DNA from: Fontibacillus panacisegetis | Lineage (GTDB): Bacteria > Bacillota > Bacilli > Paenibacillales > Paenibacillaceae | Direction: 5' to 3' | Length of the DNA: 64,000 nucleotides | Assembly (NCBI RefSeq): GCF_900102215.1 | Contig: NZ_FNBG01000020.1 | Location: forward strand, 35,806 to 99,805 | Shown: positions 27,361 through 37,416 of the stretch, in pieces | Position numbering within the stretch: position 1 is the first letter of the stretch | Layout: each line of letters starts with the position of its first letter | Made by a program: the position numbers and the translations under genes | Notes under the pieces: generated by a model | Told to the model about the DNA's origin: nothing | What the model saw: only the letters and a program-made list of their open reading frames with translations | The model's database searches: none

Positions 27361-28289
27361 AAAAGTCGATACTTCAATCTACATGAGGATTACTACCAAA
27401 CAACCACAGATATAGTTGTATAAGGTACCTAGTCAGTAATTGGTAATTAAGGTAGGAGATGTGCAAGTTTTGCTTTGGATTTTACATATACTAGTGGGAC
27501 CTTACCTGAAGGATGATGGACAAAATGAGCATGAATTATTATTAAATTGAGAACAGGGAAAAAGGGGGTGACCTCATCCCCCATAATTCAAAAGGTGACT
27601 AACTTACTTTACTGCTAATGACGATCTAGGAGTTGTTTTTAGAGTGAGAAAACTAGTTAATGACAAACGAAGAGAACTGTTATTTCTTTGTGAAAAAAGT
27701 ATGAAGAAAAAAGTTTGTTGGCGACTTTCTTCATAGGATTCCATGAATTGAAATCAATTGTTTGTATAAAAGACGTGTTCTTTATCAATAAACCAATTCA
27801 GTGGGTCCACTAAATCTTCCTTCAACTTTAATTGCTGTTCAAATTAAAACGCGAGGCAATATTCAGCCGAAGACTTCTGGAATTCCTAGCTTGTTTCTAT
27901 GGAATACGATCCTGTATCCCCCCCCCCCCCCGCAAAGAGACTCAGATTTTATACCGCATGTTGCAGAGATGAAATTAACGAAAGCTGAGACTCTGTCTGG
28001 TCAAGTCAGCAATTTGTTAAGTCATCATGTGCCCTTAAGGGGTTACGTAGTCAGAAGAAATACATTGCTAATTACATCAAAATATAACAAAAATCGTTAT
28101 TCCAGAGCCTAGATGAAGAAGTGGATCATGGGCTTTAGAAATGTCTTTAATTATGTTAATCGTAATATGGAATTGCCAATTTAATTTGGAACAAATCAAC
28201 CGGGATTGTACGCCTTTTGCTGGAAGCGAAGCACGAAGTATTATTTAAACTAAGAAAGATTTACTATGTATTTTAATGAATAAGCAGCC
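27361..28289. other. Non-coding, decayed region with a poly-C run
   Basis: No gene could be supported over about 930 bases. Short open frames, including one of 103 codons on the plus strand at 27801, have no recognisable domain. A homopolymer of 14 C lies at 27918-27931, unusual in this A+T-rich stretch. The region separates the AraC-type gene from transposon debris. Confidence 0.6.
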
Positions 28290-28640
28290 ATTCCTGTAAT
28301 GAAGTAATTTGCTCTTTGAAAATAAAAAGCGCCTTTTGTATGCTGGGTCCCGGTATGGTGGTCACTCACTGCCCTATTGAAGGAGGACGCTCTATGAAGC
28401 GTAAGCTGAAAAAGAAGTAAAATCAACGGAATACACAAATTAATGAAAAAATGCTGGTTGTAGGAGCCGATACTGCCAAGAAAATTCACGTAGCATGCGC
28501 AGCGGATTTTCGTGGAATCGAGCTGGTAAGAATTGCACCTTCCATAACGATCAGGTTAGCAGAATTTCTGAAATAACAAGGCATTCAAATCGTTGTCGTT
28601 AATCCGCATCATGTGAACAAGAGCAACTCCATAAGTATTA
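28290..28640 (+). pseudogene. IS110-family transposase remnant
   Basis: A start with GAAGGAGG upstream at 28394 stops after nine codons. Thereafter frames read VVGADTAKKIHVACAADFRG, like the IS110 DEDD transposase start (vGxDvaKxxh), then IQIVVVNPHHVNKS after a stop, like the following conserved block. The rest of the transposase is absent. The bases just before 28394, rich in short inverted repeats, may be the leader of the element. Inactive. Confidence 0.6.
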
Positions 28641-28694
28641 CACAATGCGCAATTAGAACCTGCTCAAGAAGAAGCAATCGAAACGTAGAACGAA

Positions 28695-28775
28695 GGAATG
28701 TAAGGGCGTAGACCCAGTTGACACGGGAGGGTGAACCCCGAGGGCGTATGTGGAGAACCACTGTACGATTATACC
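28695..28775 (+). repeat. Hairpin-rich segment, copy A (similar to 30700-30775)
   Basis: Contains CCC/GGG around an AGTTGACAC loop, then GGG-TGAA-CCC, then GGCGTATGTGGAGAACCACTG, which folds further and resembles a group II intron domain V in outline. A similar arrangement with compensating base changes is found at 30700-30775. Identity is uncertain: group II intron debris or another structured RNA. Confidence 0.35.
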
Positions 28776-28956
28776 TTTATATCCACAGTGTGGAAACTGA
28801 CATTTGTAAACTCTATTCACATCAAAGCCTGATAGCAATATTTCAACTAATTCAATCTACCTCCAAGCGTTTCTGTTCGTTAAATTTGAAAATTAATGAA
28901 CGAGTGAGAAAAAATTACTTTATAGTGGGGAGAGATCCTCTCTGTTTAGAACAGTG

Positions 28957-29203
28957 ATGAAATCGAAAATTCACCTTGCGATGGTAACGGAGACAAATTT
29001 GAATTATATCGGCAGTGTTACTATCGATGAAGTTCTGATGGAATCCTCAGATTTGCTCGAAAACAAAAGGTTGCAAATCGTAAACAACAATAATGGAGCT
29101 CGCTTAGAAACTTACGTTTATTTCGGGGCCGCGCGGCAGCGGCATCATTTGTCTCAACAGGGCTCAGCGAGGCAGGTTCATGCAACAGTTCGTTAAAGCA
29201 TAG
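28957..29203 (+). pseudogene. panD: Aspartate 1-decarboxylase pseudogene (panD)
   Basis: The first 55 codons read as PanD, starting [20 protein letters not shown] and keeping the Gly-Ser self-cleavage site in YIGSVTID, then [15 protein letters not shown]. The frame is then lost: the continuation GSGIICLN appears in another frame, and a stop follows at 29201, short of the usual 127 residues. PanD makes beta-alanine from aspartate. A dead or displaced extra copy beside a biosynthetic cluster is notable. The real panD would normally sit with panBC elsewhere. Confidence 0.8.
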
Positions 29204-29807
29204 TATTGCTCTAACTTTAAAGGTTCTTACAATAATACGCAGGTTCTCCAAATGTGAAGGCTTTTACATGAATCGAAGAACTGTTGCTCGAAAAGCATAC
29301 CACTGATAGTTGTTACTTCAGACATTGTTTAAAGGGATGGGCCACAGTTTATTTATAGAATTAATATGGTATTGGATTTTAATTACAATTGGGAGATTGT
29401 CTTTGAAATTGTCAGTTTGAAAAGATATGTACACTAAAAATTTTCTTTTAAACTATTAAGTTGAATTAAGGAATTAACGTGATAGCAAGAGTGTGTAATG
29501 ATTCTGAAGAAGCGAGCGTTCGCCGTTGTGATCGGATTTCTACTTTTCATGAATTTGCAAAATCATTCCGATTAATCAATAGTTTAACTTATATAGATAA
29601 GGGATAGCAATAAAATTGGGCGAGGTATTCGAATGGAAAAACCACCATTAAAATGATATAATGGGATTATTGATTAATTTTATACGACTAATTTTCTAAG
29701 CTCTATAGTTAAAGAGTATACCAAATGGATTTGCATAATTGATTTTGAATTGAAAGTATAGCTAGCTCTATTTGGAATAAATACAAGGCATGAGGTGATA
29801 GTATAAA
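29204..29807. other. Decayed intergenic region
   Basis: Roughly 600 A+T-rich bases without a supported gene. A frame beginning with ATG near 29496 reads like a secretion signal (MILKKRAFAVVIGFLLFMNL) but stops within about 25 codons, so it is probably the stub of a lost gene. Confidence 0.5.
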
Positions 29808-30250
29808 TTCAACAAATAATTGAAATAATAAAAATAACAGACACCAATATGGATTTTATTGTATGAGAGTATGCAAAATATTTCTGGTTGCCAGGAAAAG
29901 GTGGATTGGACTGAAGAACAGCTTGAAGGAGGAATTAACTATTTACTTTTAATGACGGGCAAAGAAATCTTAGGATTTATTGAATATGCTTCTGGAGAAA
30001 CATCATGGGGAGTTGCTCATGTGGACGGGATATATGGTAATTCATTGCATATGGATCGGAGAAACTGGTATGGGCTTGGCTCACAGCTCATTCAGCCTGT
30101 ATTGAAGATGCTAGACAGCGAAGGAAAAGAGCTACCGTTTTAACAAATTCCGACACGTTTTGGATACCTGCTAAAGGTATTTTTATAAAGAATGGCTTTG
30201 TACATATAGATAATAGTCCTTATTCATTTGAACTTTATGCAAAAAAATGA
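29808..30250 (+). pseudogene. GNAT-type acetyltransferase pseudogene
   Basis: Three frames together read as a small acetyltransferase-like protein: IIEIIKITDTNMDFIV (stop), then YESMQNISGC through GLGSQLIQPVLKMLDSEGKE in a second frame, then TNSDTFWIPAKGIFIKNGF and the C-terminal YSFELYAKK in a third, ending at 30250. GLGSQLIQ resembles the acetyl-CoA-binding loop. Two single-base indels, one near 29860 and one near 30130, would restore the gene. Family assignment is tentative. Confidence 0.5.
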
Positions 30251-31093
30251 AAACATTTTTTTTATATTTTTCCTAATTATGAACGTTTGGAACGTTTCAA
30301 TGCTAACCTTCATTAGTTATTAGCGAAATTAATGAAAGCGATTTCTTTGTCAGTATTTCTATTTCCTGCTTTAATAGCAAGTTCAGTCGAAAGTGGAAGG
30401 AACTTACCCTCGCAGATTGAAATTGGAACATAGTGGCGGGGAGATCTTTTGTGAGGATAAAGTATAATGAAAATTATTAAACTGCCTATTAATGCAATGC
30501 CTCCTATTAAAGTGTATCGATACCGTTTACGCCAGTTCCAGCTTCAGGTTACCGCTTAAATGAATATCAAACCTTAAAAGCTAATTGCAAATAAATACGT
30601 ATGTTTTTTATTGAAGCACGGAGAACCACATATTATCATTCATAAGTGCTAAGACCTAATAAAGAAGCAAGAAACGGCGTCCACCCTTTGAAGAGGTAGA
30701 ACGGAGGGACGTGAGGACTTAGTCCCAGCATGACGTGGGAAGGTGAACCTTCAAGGGAATGGTATGGATATTCAAGGGCGATCAAAGGTGTCGTCCATAA
30801 AACGGAAGATGGGTTCAAGCTCTACTTCCGATACCGGACCATTCAAAACAATATGTTATGCCAACATGGTATCTCTATCTCCATCTCTATAATTTGAAGT
30901 TAATAAGCTAAAGAAAACGCAGCAAATGCAAGGAATAATTTTTAAATGGGAAGTAAGTAAATTTACTTTTAGTTTCATAACCTAATATACATAATCTCGA
31001 ATAGTTATCTAGCGCCTTGTATAAAGGAAGCTAGATCAAGTGATGTTGTATTATTAACATCCAGCAATTTTTTCTATAAAGGAGTGATTTTGG
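30251..31093. other. Non-coding region ahead of the second BtrH-like gene
   Basis: About 840 bases without a supported gene. It contains the hairpin-rich segment listed at 30700-30775 and otherwise A+T-rich sequence. AAAGGAG at 31078-31084 is the ribosome-binding site of the next gene. Confidence 0.5.
30700..30775 (+). repeat. Hairpin-rich segment, copy B (similar to 28695-28775)
   Basis: Contains TCCCA-GCATGACG-TGGGA followed directly by GAAGG-TGAA-CCTTC. Copy A has the same two consecutive hairpins and the same TGAA loop, with different paired bases. This pattern of paired substitutions suggests a conserved RNA fold. Possibly a group II intron fragment. Confidence 0.35.
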
Positions 31094-32134
31094 GTGGGCA
31101 GAATAATATTACCTTGTAGTGAACCAATTATTAAAGGGTATCTTTTTTTCGCGTTTCCATTAAGTATTATTGGTTATAACGAAAAGACCGCTCCTTGGAT
31201 CTTAAGTAATTATATTCAAATGCGGTTTGACAAAGACTATATTAATAGTCCTGTTCCATATACTTTCTATGCTTATGAGCATCATATCAGTCCATGGCTT
31301 TGTGATGAAGAATTTAGTAGAAATATTTTGAACTTTTTTGAATTTGATATCATTTCTTGGGTTAAAAATTGTATAGAACAAAAGAAGTATGTATATCTTT
31401 ATTTGGATGAATACTACATGCCAGGGAGGACAAGCTTTGGAAAATTGAATTTTGCCCATGAGAATCTTATTTTTGGATATAATGATGATTTAGAGTCATT
31501 TGATGTATTAGGTTTTGATGACAAGGGGATATTTAAACCGGTTCAATTAACATATGATAAATTTGTTGATGCTTATATGGGGATTGAGAAAATGATTTAT
31601 AATGAAAAATTTAATAACCAGAATACTACAGAAGAAAGTATATATTATTTTAATACTGTAAAATTGTTCCGATTTAACAATAGTGGACAATATTCATTTA
31701 ATTATAAGTTGACGAAAAATACTTTGAGAGACTATACCAATGGAACAAATACTTCAGAACTATTTTCTATGGTTCGTGAACCGTATTCGCATTTTGTTTT
31801 TGGTATTGATTGTTACAGTTATATTCATGATTATTATAAAAGCCTCTTAAAAAAGGAGGTAGGTTTCGATGTTCGTTATATTCATAATGTTTGGGAGCAC
31901 AAGTTACTAATGACAAAGAGAGTTGAATACATGAACAATAATAAGCGGATTGAATTGAGTCAAGATATAGTGAGTCAATTTAAGACTGTTGAGAATAGGG
32001 CACTAATTTTGCGCAACCTCATGTTGAAATTTCGTTTAAATGGGAATAACAAGCATATCCATAGCATTATGGATGGATTATCTGAGATTGCTGAACAAGA
32101 AGTTTTTCTCATTAACACAGTATTACAAAATTAA
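31094..32134 (+). CDS. BtrH-like hypothetical protein, second copy
   Basis: 346 residues, GTG start with AAAGGAG 9 nt upstream. About residues 98-135 read YVYLYLDEYYMPGR, then HENLIFGYNDDLESFDVLGF. This D-E-Y-Y...H...G pattern is that of the BtrH N-terminal / papain-like family and parallels the gene at 13328. An early Cys is at residue 8 (ILPCSEP). It is the only intact gene in the decayed zone, and its composition matches the biosynthetic cluster, so it may be a detached cluster member. It could also be an unrelated accessory protein; the function is unknown. Confidence 0.5.
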   Translation: MGRIILPCSEPIIKGYLFFAFPLSIIGYNEKTAPWILSNYIQMRFDKDYINSPVPYTFYAYEHHISPWLCDEEFSRNILNFFEFDIISWVKNCIEQKKYVYLYLDEYYMPGRTSFGKLNFAHENLIFGYNDDLESFDVLGFDDKGIFKPVQLTYDKFVDAYMGIEKMIYNEKFNNQNTTEESIYYFNTVKLFRFNNSGQYSFNYKLTKNTLRDYTNGTNTSELFSMVREPYSHFVFGIDCYSYIHDYYKSLLKKEVGFDVRYIHNVWEHKLLMTKRVEYMNNNKRIELSQDIVSQFKTVENRALILRNLMLKFRLNGNNKHIHSIMDGLSEIAEQEVFLINTVLQN

Positions 32135-32370
32135 ACTTATATATTTACCTGTTGGATAGCATGCATTTAAGTGCTGCAAATTATTAATAGGTACAACAAT
32201 TTCCAATGTATTACATAACTTTCCGGCCTGTCAAGAACTTATGTTATCTCCAAATTTATATTTTTAATTTGTTCTATAATAAGTTGAAATATTAACCTTC
32301 TGGTATAAGGAAGGTTATCGGATTATCGTCGCCGAACCTTATAAGGCCCTTGGATGAGGCTGTGAACGGA

Positions 32371-33135
32371 ATGGAAAATAAAGAGGCTTTATTGGCAATT
32401 GAAGAACGAATAAAATTAAAAAAGGATCGTCGAATGTATGAACGACTTCAAACCATTCGCTTGCGGCTAGTGGGTGTGTCTGTAAACGGAATTGCACGCT
32501 TTCCTGTCGTTCTGAGAAAACAATCCGTAAATACATTCATGCCTACGAAAAGAACGGTTTCTCTGGTCTCAACATATGGTTCTCACCAAGGCGATCCCCT
32601 CGACTAACGAAAGACAACGTGACGAGTTAAAGCGTGTCATCATAGAACAGATGCACGCAGATATCAGCTTTGCTGCCAGATTCAATTGGACGTTGCAGCT
32701 AATTGCAGACCTACATCTGAGCCATACAAAGCCTACTTATGTCCTTGCCGGAGCAGACCCAGAGAAACAAAAAATTTTATCGAAGAAACGTTTTCTGCCA
32801 TAAAAAGGGTTAAAAATGGCGAAATTGATCACCTTTTGTTTGAAGATGAAAGCATGATTCGTGATTATCAAGCCTTACAACGAACCTGGTTTGAAAAGGG
32901 CACGCAACGGGTGATTCGAATAACAGGTAAGCATCGTGGTGTAAAACTGCTCGCGACTGTCGACTATTCGAGCGGGAAGATCGTCTGGCACGAAGACGAA
33001 GAATACACGGCAGAAACGTTTCTGATTTTCTTGAACAAGGTACTAATTGCCTATCCTTTCGGAACCATAACGATGGTTCTGGATAATGCTCGCATTCATC
33101 ACGCCACTAAGGTGCTCAAGTCTAATTTTAATGAC
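32371..33135 (+). pseudogene. IS630-family transposase remnant
   Basis: MENKEALLAIEERIKLKKDR begins a helix-turn-helix N-terminus (MYERLQTIRLRLVGVSVNGIAR). After frame changes near 32500 and 32690 it continues with ERQRDELKRVI, then the DDE core: FEDESMIRDYQALQRTWFEKG with the first Asp and MVLDNARIHHA with the second. The gene breaks off before the catalytic Glu, where it abuts an IS3 fragment. An inverted repeat just upstream (AACCTTC...GAAGGTT, 32294-32317) may belong to its end. Inactive. Confidence 0.75.
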
Positions 33136-33505
33136 TAGGGCACCAGCCTTGCCTTGTAGGGCATCGTACTGTGACTTTATAAGCAAGTATTCTTGCTCGT
33201 CCATATTAAGCCCTTTGTTGTCGTTTCTGTTCAGCTCCTAGCCAACGGTAATATCCGGATTGACTTACACCAGTAAGCTCACATAGATAGCTAGTAAGGC
33301 GTTTAAGACAGTATAGCCGAATGGTGTGATAGATGAGTTCATAGCGCCCGGAACACGTTAGTATCGTTTCTTCTGTCTTTCGAGCGCATCGAGCTTTTTT
33401 AAGAAGTCTACCTCGCCTTCTGATAATCTGGTTAAAACACAAATGACCCGCAAGAGGGTCACTTTTTTTAAAGTGTCCATCTTACGGGTCGCAGTTCATG
33501 AATGT
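33136..33505 (-). pseudogene. IS3-family (IS150-like) element fragment
   Basis: On the minus strand, EVDFLKKLDALERQ (end of OrfA) is followed in another frame by an OrfB start: YELIYHTIRLYCLKRL, YLCELTGVSQSGYYRWL, and after a stop EQEYLLIKSQYDALQGKAG. The integrase core is missing. Between 33440 and 33500 is the probable element end, containing TGACCC-GCAAGA-GGGTCA with flanking T/A runs. The left side is truncated by the IS630 remnant. Confidence 0.65.
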
Positions 33506-33549
33506 ATGAGGACTGCTTTTCACCTTGTCCATATCGTTAAATAGATCGG

Positions 33550-35238
33550 CTAGATCTTAAACAGCTCAACTGCTTTCTGTAGGGATTCGGCTTGCTGGTG
33601 AAGCGAATTAACAGTTTCGGAATGGGCTTCCATTTCCGAGATTTGTTGATTTGAATATTTAGCGATCTCTTCGATTCGTTTAAGGGATTTTGCTGTAATA
33701 TTAGCAGATTCTTCGACAGATGCAGTGACTTCCTCCGTTCCTGCGGACACTTCCTGCGTTGAGGAGGAGACGGATTGAATCGTTAAATTGATCCCATTAA
33801 TGAGTTCAGCTAAATGAGAAAAGGCACTACCTGCTTGACTTACTTGCTCAGCTCCGGAAGTGATTTCTGCACTAACTCGATTCATGGCAAGGACAGAATT
33901 GGCAGATTCCTCTTGAATGCTGAGCAGGTTTTGTCCGATTTCATCGGTTGCCGAACGGGATTGCTCAGCAAGCACTCTAACTTCCTCGGCTACGACTGCA
34001 AACCCTCTTCCATGTTCTCCAGCACGCGCTGCCTCAATGGATGCATTCAGAGCCAGAATGTTGATTTGCTTCGTAATATCGTTAATGGTACCAACCACAT
34101 TTGCGATAGAATCAGAACGTTGACTTAGCACAGAGATATGCTCCTGAGATTTGTTAGCGGCTTCCTCAACAAGCAGCATTTGCTGGATAGCTTTTTTAGC
34201 AAGCTCATTACCTGCTGAAGCTTCTTGAGCAGCTTCTCCAACACTTTCAGTAACCTCTGCGGAAGAACTGGCGATGTGCTGGACACCTGCCGATATTTCC
34301 TCCATAGCACGTGCATTTTCGCTCGCAGTCTGTGCGATCGTTCTACTGCCCCTCTCAATATCAAGCGTAGCAGAGCCAGAAAGCTGAATAAGGTCTTGAA
34401 ACTTAACTACAGATTGCAGCATATGATCGGAGCCCTGACTAACGGCTTGGGAAGATTGATGAACTTGAGTCATCATATTTTTAAGCTGGGATGTCATTAT
34501 TCTAAAGCTATCCGCCAATTGTCCCACTTCATCCTGGCTATTGATGTCTATGCTTTGAGTAAAATCACCTTGAGCCATCTGCTCTGTAATTGCTGCCAGC
34601 TTTTTGAGTGGATTAATAAGTTTAAGGCTTGTAATATAGGCGATAAGTAGAGCGACTGCGATGACTACAATAAAAATACCGGTACAAATCCAGAAAATTT
34701 GCAGCTTTTTATCTTCTATAAAAGTAGCATCCATGCTGACGGCTAGTTGTGCTGTGCTTCCGGGGATTGCAATAAATGCAGTTTTATGTAATCCATATTG
34801 ATCTGAATACAGCTCAGTAATGCTTGCAGTGCCTTGAGCTGCAGATTTCATAGCTTCCTGAGTTTCAAGGGGATCGCCGACATTCATTTTAGAATCTCCG
34901 CTGACTCCAAGAACTACTGCTTGGTCATCCTTAAAATTGATGATATATGCGGTATGTAGTTGGAATTCCTCCACTTTGTCGGATAAGTAAGATTCTACAG
35001 TAAATCGGGAATCTTCTTTTCCATTAATTAATTGTAGCGCCTGTGTTTTATCTAGTGACTTATAAATGTCTTTGGAGCTGGTCTGCAGTACTTTGTCAAA
35101 TTGAGGCAGCACATTCTGATTAATGATACCCATTGATACGAAATAAAAGCTGATACTAAATAGAAGCGATGACAGGATGGTCACAATCGTGAATGTCCCC
35201 ATAAACTTCCGGCTAATGGACTTTTTTAAAATTAGCAT
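33550..35238 (-). CDS. Methyl-accepting chemotaxis protein
   Basis: About 562 residues, start at ATG 35238 preceded by GGAGAG (an ATG five codons upstream is less well placed). Membrane segments are near residues 14-36 and 185-207, enclosing an extracellular sensor of about 145 residues. A HAMP domain follows ([19 protein letters not shown]...[10 protein letters not shown]), then a long coiled-coil signalling domain with the conserved tip [20 protein letters not shown] and [13 protein letters not shown]. It senses an external signal and controls CheA. No chemotaxis genes adjoin it. Confidence 0.93.
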   Translation of the reverse strand: MLILKKSISRKFMGTFTIVTILSSLLFSISFYFVSMGIINQNVLPQFDKVLQTSSKDIYKSLDKTQALQLINGKEDSRFTVESYLSDKVEEFQLHTAYIINFKDDQAVVLGVSGDSKMNVGDPLETQEAMKSAAQGTASITELYSDQYGLHKTAFIAIPGSTAQLAVSMDATFIEDKKLQIFWICTGIFIVVIAVALLIAYITSLKLINPLKKLAAITEQMAQGDFTQSIDINSQDEVGQLADSFRIMTSQLKNMMTQVHQSSQAVSQGSDHMLQSVVKFQDLIQLSGSATLDIERGSRTIAQTASENARAMEEISAGVQHIASSSAEVTESVGEAAQEASAGNELAKKAIQQMLLVEEAANKSQEHISVLSQRSDSIANVVGTINDITKQINILALNASIEAARAGEHGRGFAVVAEEVRVLAEQSRSATDEIGQNLLSIQEESANSVLAMNRVSAEITSGAEQVSQAGSAFSHLAELINGINLTIQSVSSSTQEVSAGTEEVTASVEESANITAKSLKRIEEIAKYSNQQISEMEAHSETVNSLHQQAESLQKAVELFKI

Positions 35239-35479
35239 AGGGTTTCTCTCCATTTCTATTCAATGTTCTCCTAATTAATTCGGGTGTATCTCTCTCTATT
35301 TAGGCGGAATTCTGGTTGGATTGTATTTTTTGACCGAAGGTTTATTAATTATTGTAATGGAAATGATGTGTTTTGAAAATCTTTTTTTCAGTCATGTCAT
35401 GTTTTCAAACATTTTCAAATATGTGGTATGGAATCTGCTAGACTGCTATGGTATTCTTAGTCTTGCTGTAAAACTAATT

Positions 35480-35518
35480 CCGCGGTTCGAAACCATCCCG
35501 CGTAACCAAAACTAGGGG
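35480..35518 (+). promoter_or_regulatory. PreQ1-I riboswitch ahead of the queuosine-precursor transporter
   Basis: CGCGG pairs with CCGCG around a TTCGAAACCAT loop, followed by the A-rich tail TAACCAAAACTAGGGG typical of preQ1 class I aptamers (H-type pseudoknot). The tail runs into the ribosome-binding site AGGGGG, 8 nt before ATG 35527, so ligand binding should hide the site and lower translation of the transporter. Confidence 0.82.
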
Positions 35519-35526
35519 GATTTTTT

Positions 35527-36228
35527 ATGTTTAATATTGGATGGGGCATATTTTATGTGCTCATCAATTTTTGTTGCTTTTTGATTTGCTACAAATGGTT
35601 TGGCAAGAAAGGGCTGTATGCCTGGATTGGTGTTGCAACGGTAATTGCCAATATTCAAGTAGTGAAAACGATTGAGATGTTTGGCATCGTTATGACGTTA
35701 GGTAATACAATGTATGTCAGCTTGTATTTGACAAGTGATCTGCTGAATGAAAAATTTGGCCGACAGGAGGCAAAAAAAGCGGTTTGGTTCGGGTTCTTCA
35801 CTCTGATTATGACGACGATTCTGATGCAGATGGTGCTCGTCTTTGAACCGCAGGAAACCGATATTGCGCAGTCTTCACTACAGACCATTTTTGGTTTGAT
35901 GCCGCGCCTGGCAATCGGTAGTCTGACAGCCTATTTTGTAAGTCAGTTTCTGGACGTTCGTCTGTACGCCTGGATTCGGAAGTTCTATCCGAAACGCAAT
36001 CAGCTATGGATCCGAAATAACGGGAGTACGATGATCAGCTCGTTTGTGGATACATTGATTTTTTGTTCCATCGCCTTTATCGGTGAGTATAGCTTCAACA
36101 TCTGGTTGGAAATTCTGTTTACAACTTATATCATCAAATTTGTTCTTACAGCGGTGGGGACGCCGTTCTTGTATATTGCCCGCAGTTTCCATCATGAAGA
36201 GGATGAGGGCTTGATAGAAATGAAATAG
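35527..36228 (+). CDS. Queuosine precursor transporter (YhhQ/QPTR family)
   Basis: 233 residues, six or so hydrophobic segments. VANIQVVKTIEMFGI and MYVSLYLTSDLLNEKFG (residues about 65-81) are family signatures, the latter with conserved Asp and Glu in the membrane region. QPTR proteins take up queuine or 7-deazaguanine precursors. The preQ1-I aptamer directly upstream supports the assignment and predicts repression when preQ1 is plentiful. The de novo genes queC, queD, queE and queF lie 5-8 kb away. Confidence 0.9.
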   Translation: MFNIGWGIFYVLINFCCFLICYKWFGKKGLYAWIGVATVIANIQVVKTIEMFGIVMTLGNTMYVSLYLTSDLLNEKFGRQEAKKAVWFGFFTLIMTTILMQMVLVFEPQETDIAQSSLQTIFGLMPRLAIGSLTAYFVSQFLDVRLYAWIRKFYPKRNQLWIRNNGSTMISSFVDTLIFCSIAFIGEYSFNIWLEILFTTYIIKFVLTAVGTPFLYIARSFHHEEDEGLIEMK

Positions 36229-36234
36229 CAATTT

Positions 36235-36280
36235 AAAGCAGCCGTTCAGATGACTATTCAGTCTTGAACGGCTGCTTTTT
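36235..36280. terminator. Bidirectional terminator between convergent genes
   Basis: AAAGCAGCCGTTCA and TGAACGGCTGCTTT form a 14-pair stem with T-run on either strand. It serves the transporter (plus) and the Xaa-Pro peptidase (minus). Confidence 0.9.
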
Positions 36281-36294
36281 CATAATTAATGAAC

Positions 36295-37380
36295 TTACAG
36301 ATAAATAAGTTCTTTCGGGTAAGAAGTAAGTACATCGACTCCGTCTGTGGTTACCAGACAGTCGTCCTCGATTCGTACACCGCCAACACCTGGCACGTAA
36401 ATACCTGGCTCCACTGTAAAAACGTTGCCTTCGGTTAATAAAGTTTCATTCTTCCCGTGTACGGAAGGGAACTCATGCACATCGATGCCGAGTCCATGAC
36501 CCAAACGATGAATAAAGTATTCACCGTATCCGGCTTCCTCGATAACATCTCTGGCCGCTTTATCGATGGAGGCGAAGGTGACTCCCGGCTTGATCGCACG
36601 GATCGCCGCTTTATTGGCTTCCAGAACGGTGCTATAGATTCTAACCTGCTCTTCCGAGAGCTTACCCAGGGCGAAGGTTCGAGTGATATCAGAGGCGTAG
36701 CCGCCTGCATATACACCGATATCAAACATGACCAGGTCTCCACGTCGCAATGTTCTTGTGCCAGGCACGCCATGAGGAAGCGCTGTTTTTTCACCGGACA
36801 GCACCATGGAGTCGAAGGAGGGACCGTCTGCCCCAAGCTTGCGAATCTGATATTCCACTTCGGCAACGAGCTCGTTCTCGGATACACCTTCCTGCACCTT
36901 TTTAAGAGATTGTTCTAATACTTGCTCAATCAGTTGAACGGCATGACGCATCTTGCTGATTTCCTGTGGAGATTTGCGGACACGCAGCTCTTGAAGCCAA
37001 GGCCCGATGTCAAGATTCTGGGTGAAGCCGAGCGATTCACGCAGCTGCTCAAATCTGGCAACTGAAAGATGCTCTTTTTCAAGTCCGATCACCCCGACAG
37101 CAGCTTTGAGCGATTGTTGAAGCAGGCTATATGGATTATCTGTATCCTGATGAGTGACGATATGCTGAATATCAGAAGCGGCACGAGCAGCTTCTTCATC
37201 CAGTGCAGGAACAATTAACATAGGCTGTTCTCCAATTTGCAGTATAGCTCCAAGAAAACGTTCATGCGGATTACTCAGGAATCCTGTTAAATAATACACA
37301 TGCTTAGGGTCAGTAATTAACAGCGTTTGAATACCGGCCTGAACCATTTTTTGTTCTAATCCGGTCCATTTGAGGTTCAT
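36295..37380 (-). CDS. Xaa-Pro peptidase, M24B family
   Basis: 361 residues, usual length for a Bacillota PepQ/YpdF-type enzyme that cleaves Xaa-Pro bonds with two metal ions. The N-terminal creatinase-like domain (LLITDPKHVYYLTGF) precedes the pita-bread domain with metal ligands in MFDIGVYAGGYASDITRTF (two Asp), HRLGHGLGIDVHE (His), FTVEPGIYVPG (Glu) and VRIEDDCLVT (Glu). All five are present. It is monocistronic, between a shared terminator and a MITE-like repeat. Confidence 0.92.
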   Translation of the reverse strand: MNLKWTGLEQKMVQAGIQTLLITDPKHVYYLTGFLSNPHERFLGAILQIGEQPMLIVPALDEEAARAASDIQHIVTHQDTDNPYSLLQQSLKAAVGVIGLEKEHLSVARFEQLRESLGFTQNLDIGPWLQELRVRKSPQEISKMRHAVQLIEQVLEQSLKKVQEGVSENELVAEVEYQIRKLGADGPSFDSMVLSGEKTALPHGVPGTRTLRRGDLVMFDIGVYAGGYASDITRTFALGKLSEEQVRIYSTVLEANKAAIRAIKPGVTFASIDKAARDVIEEAGYGEYFIHRLGHGLGIDVHEFPSVHGKNETLLTEGNVFTVEPGIYVPGVGGVRIEDDCLVTTDGVDVLTSYPKELIYL

Positions 37381-37416
37381 AGATGATACTTCCCTTCTTT
37401 TATTACTTATAGAGGT

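Noticed and set aside
27801..28112. 103-codon plus-strand frame spanning the poly-C run
   Set aside because: No domain, a proline run produced by the C homopolymer, no ribosome-binding site; the region looks decayed.
35321..35515. 64-codon frame before the queuosine transporter
   Set aside because: It covers the preQ1 riboswitch and the untranslated leader; the aptamer explains the sequence better.
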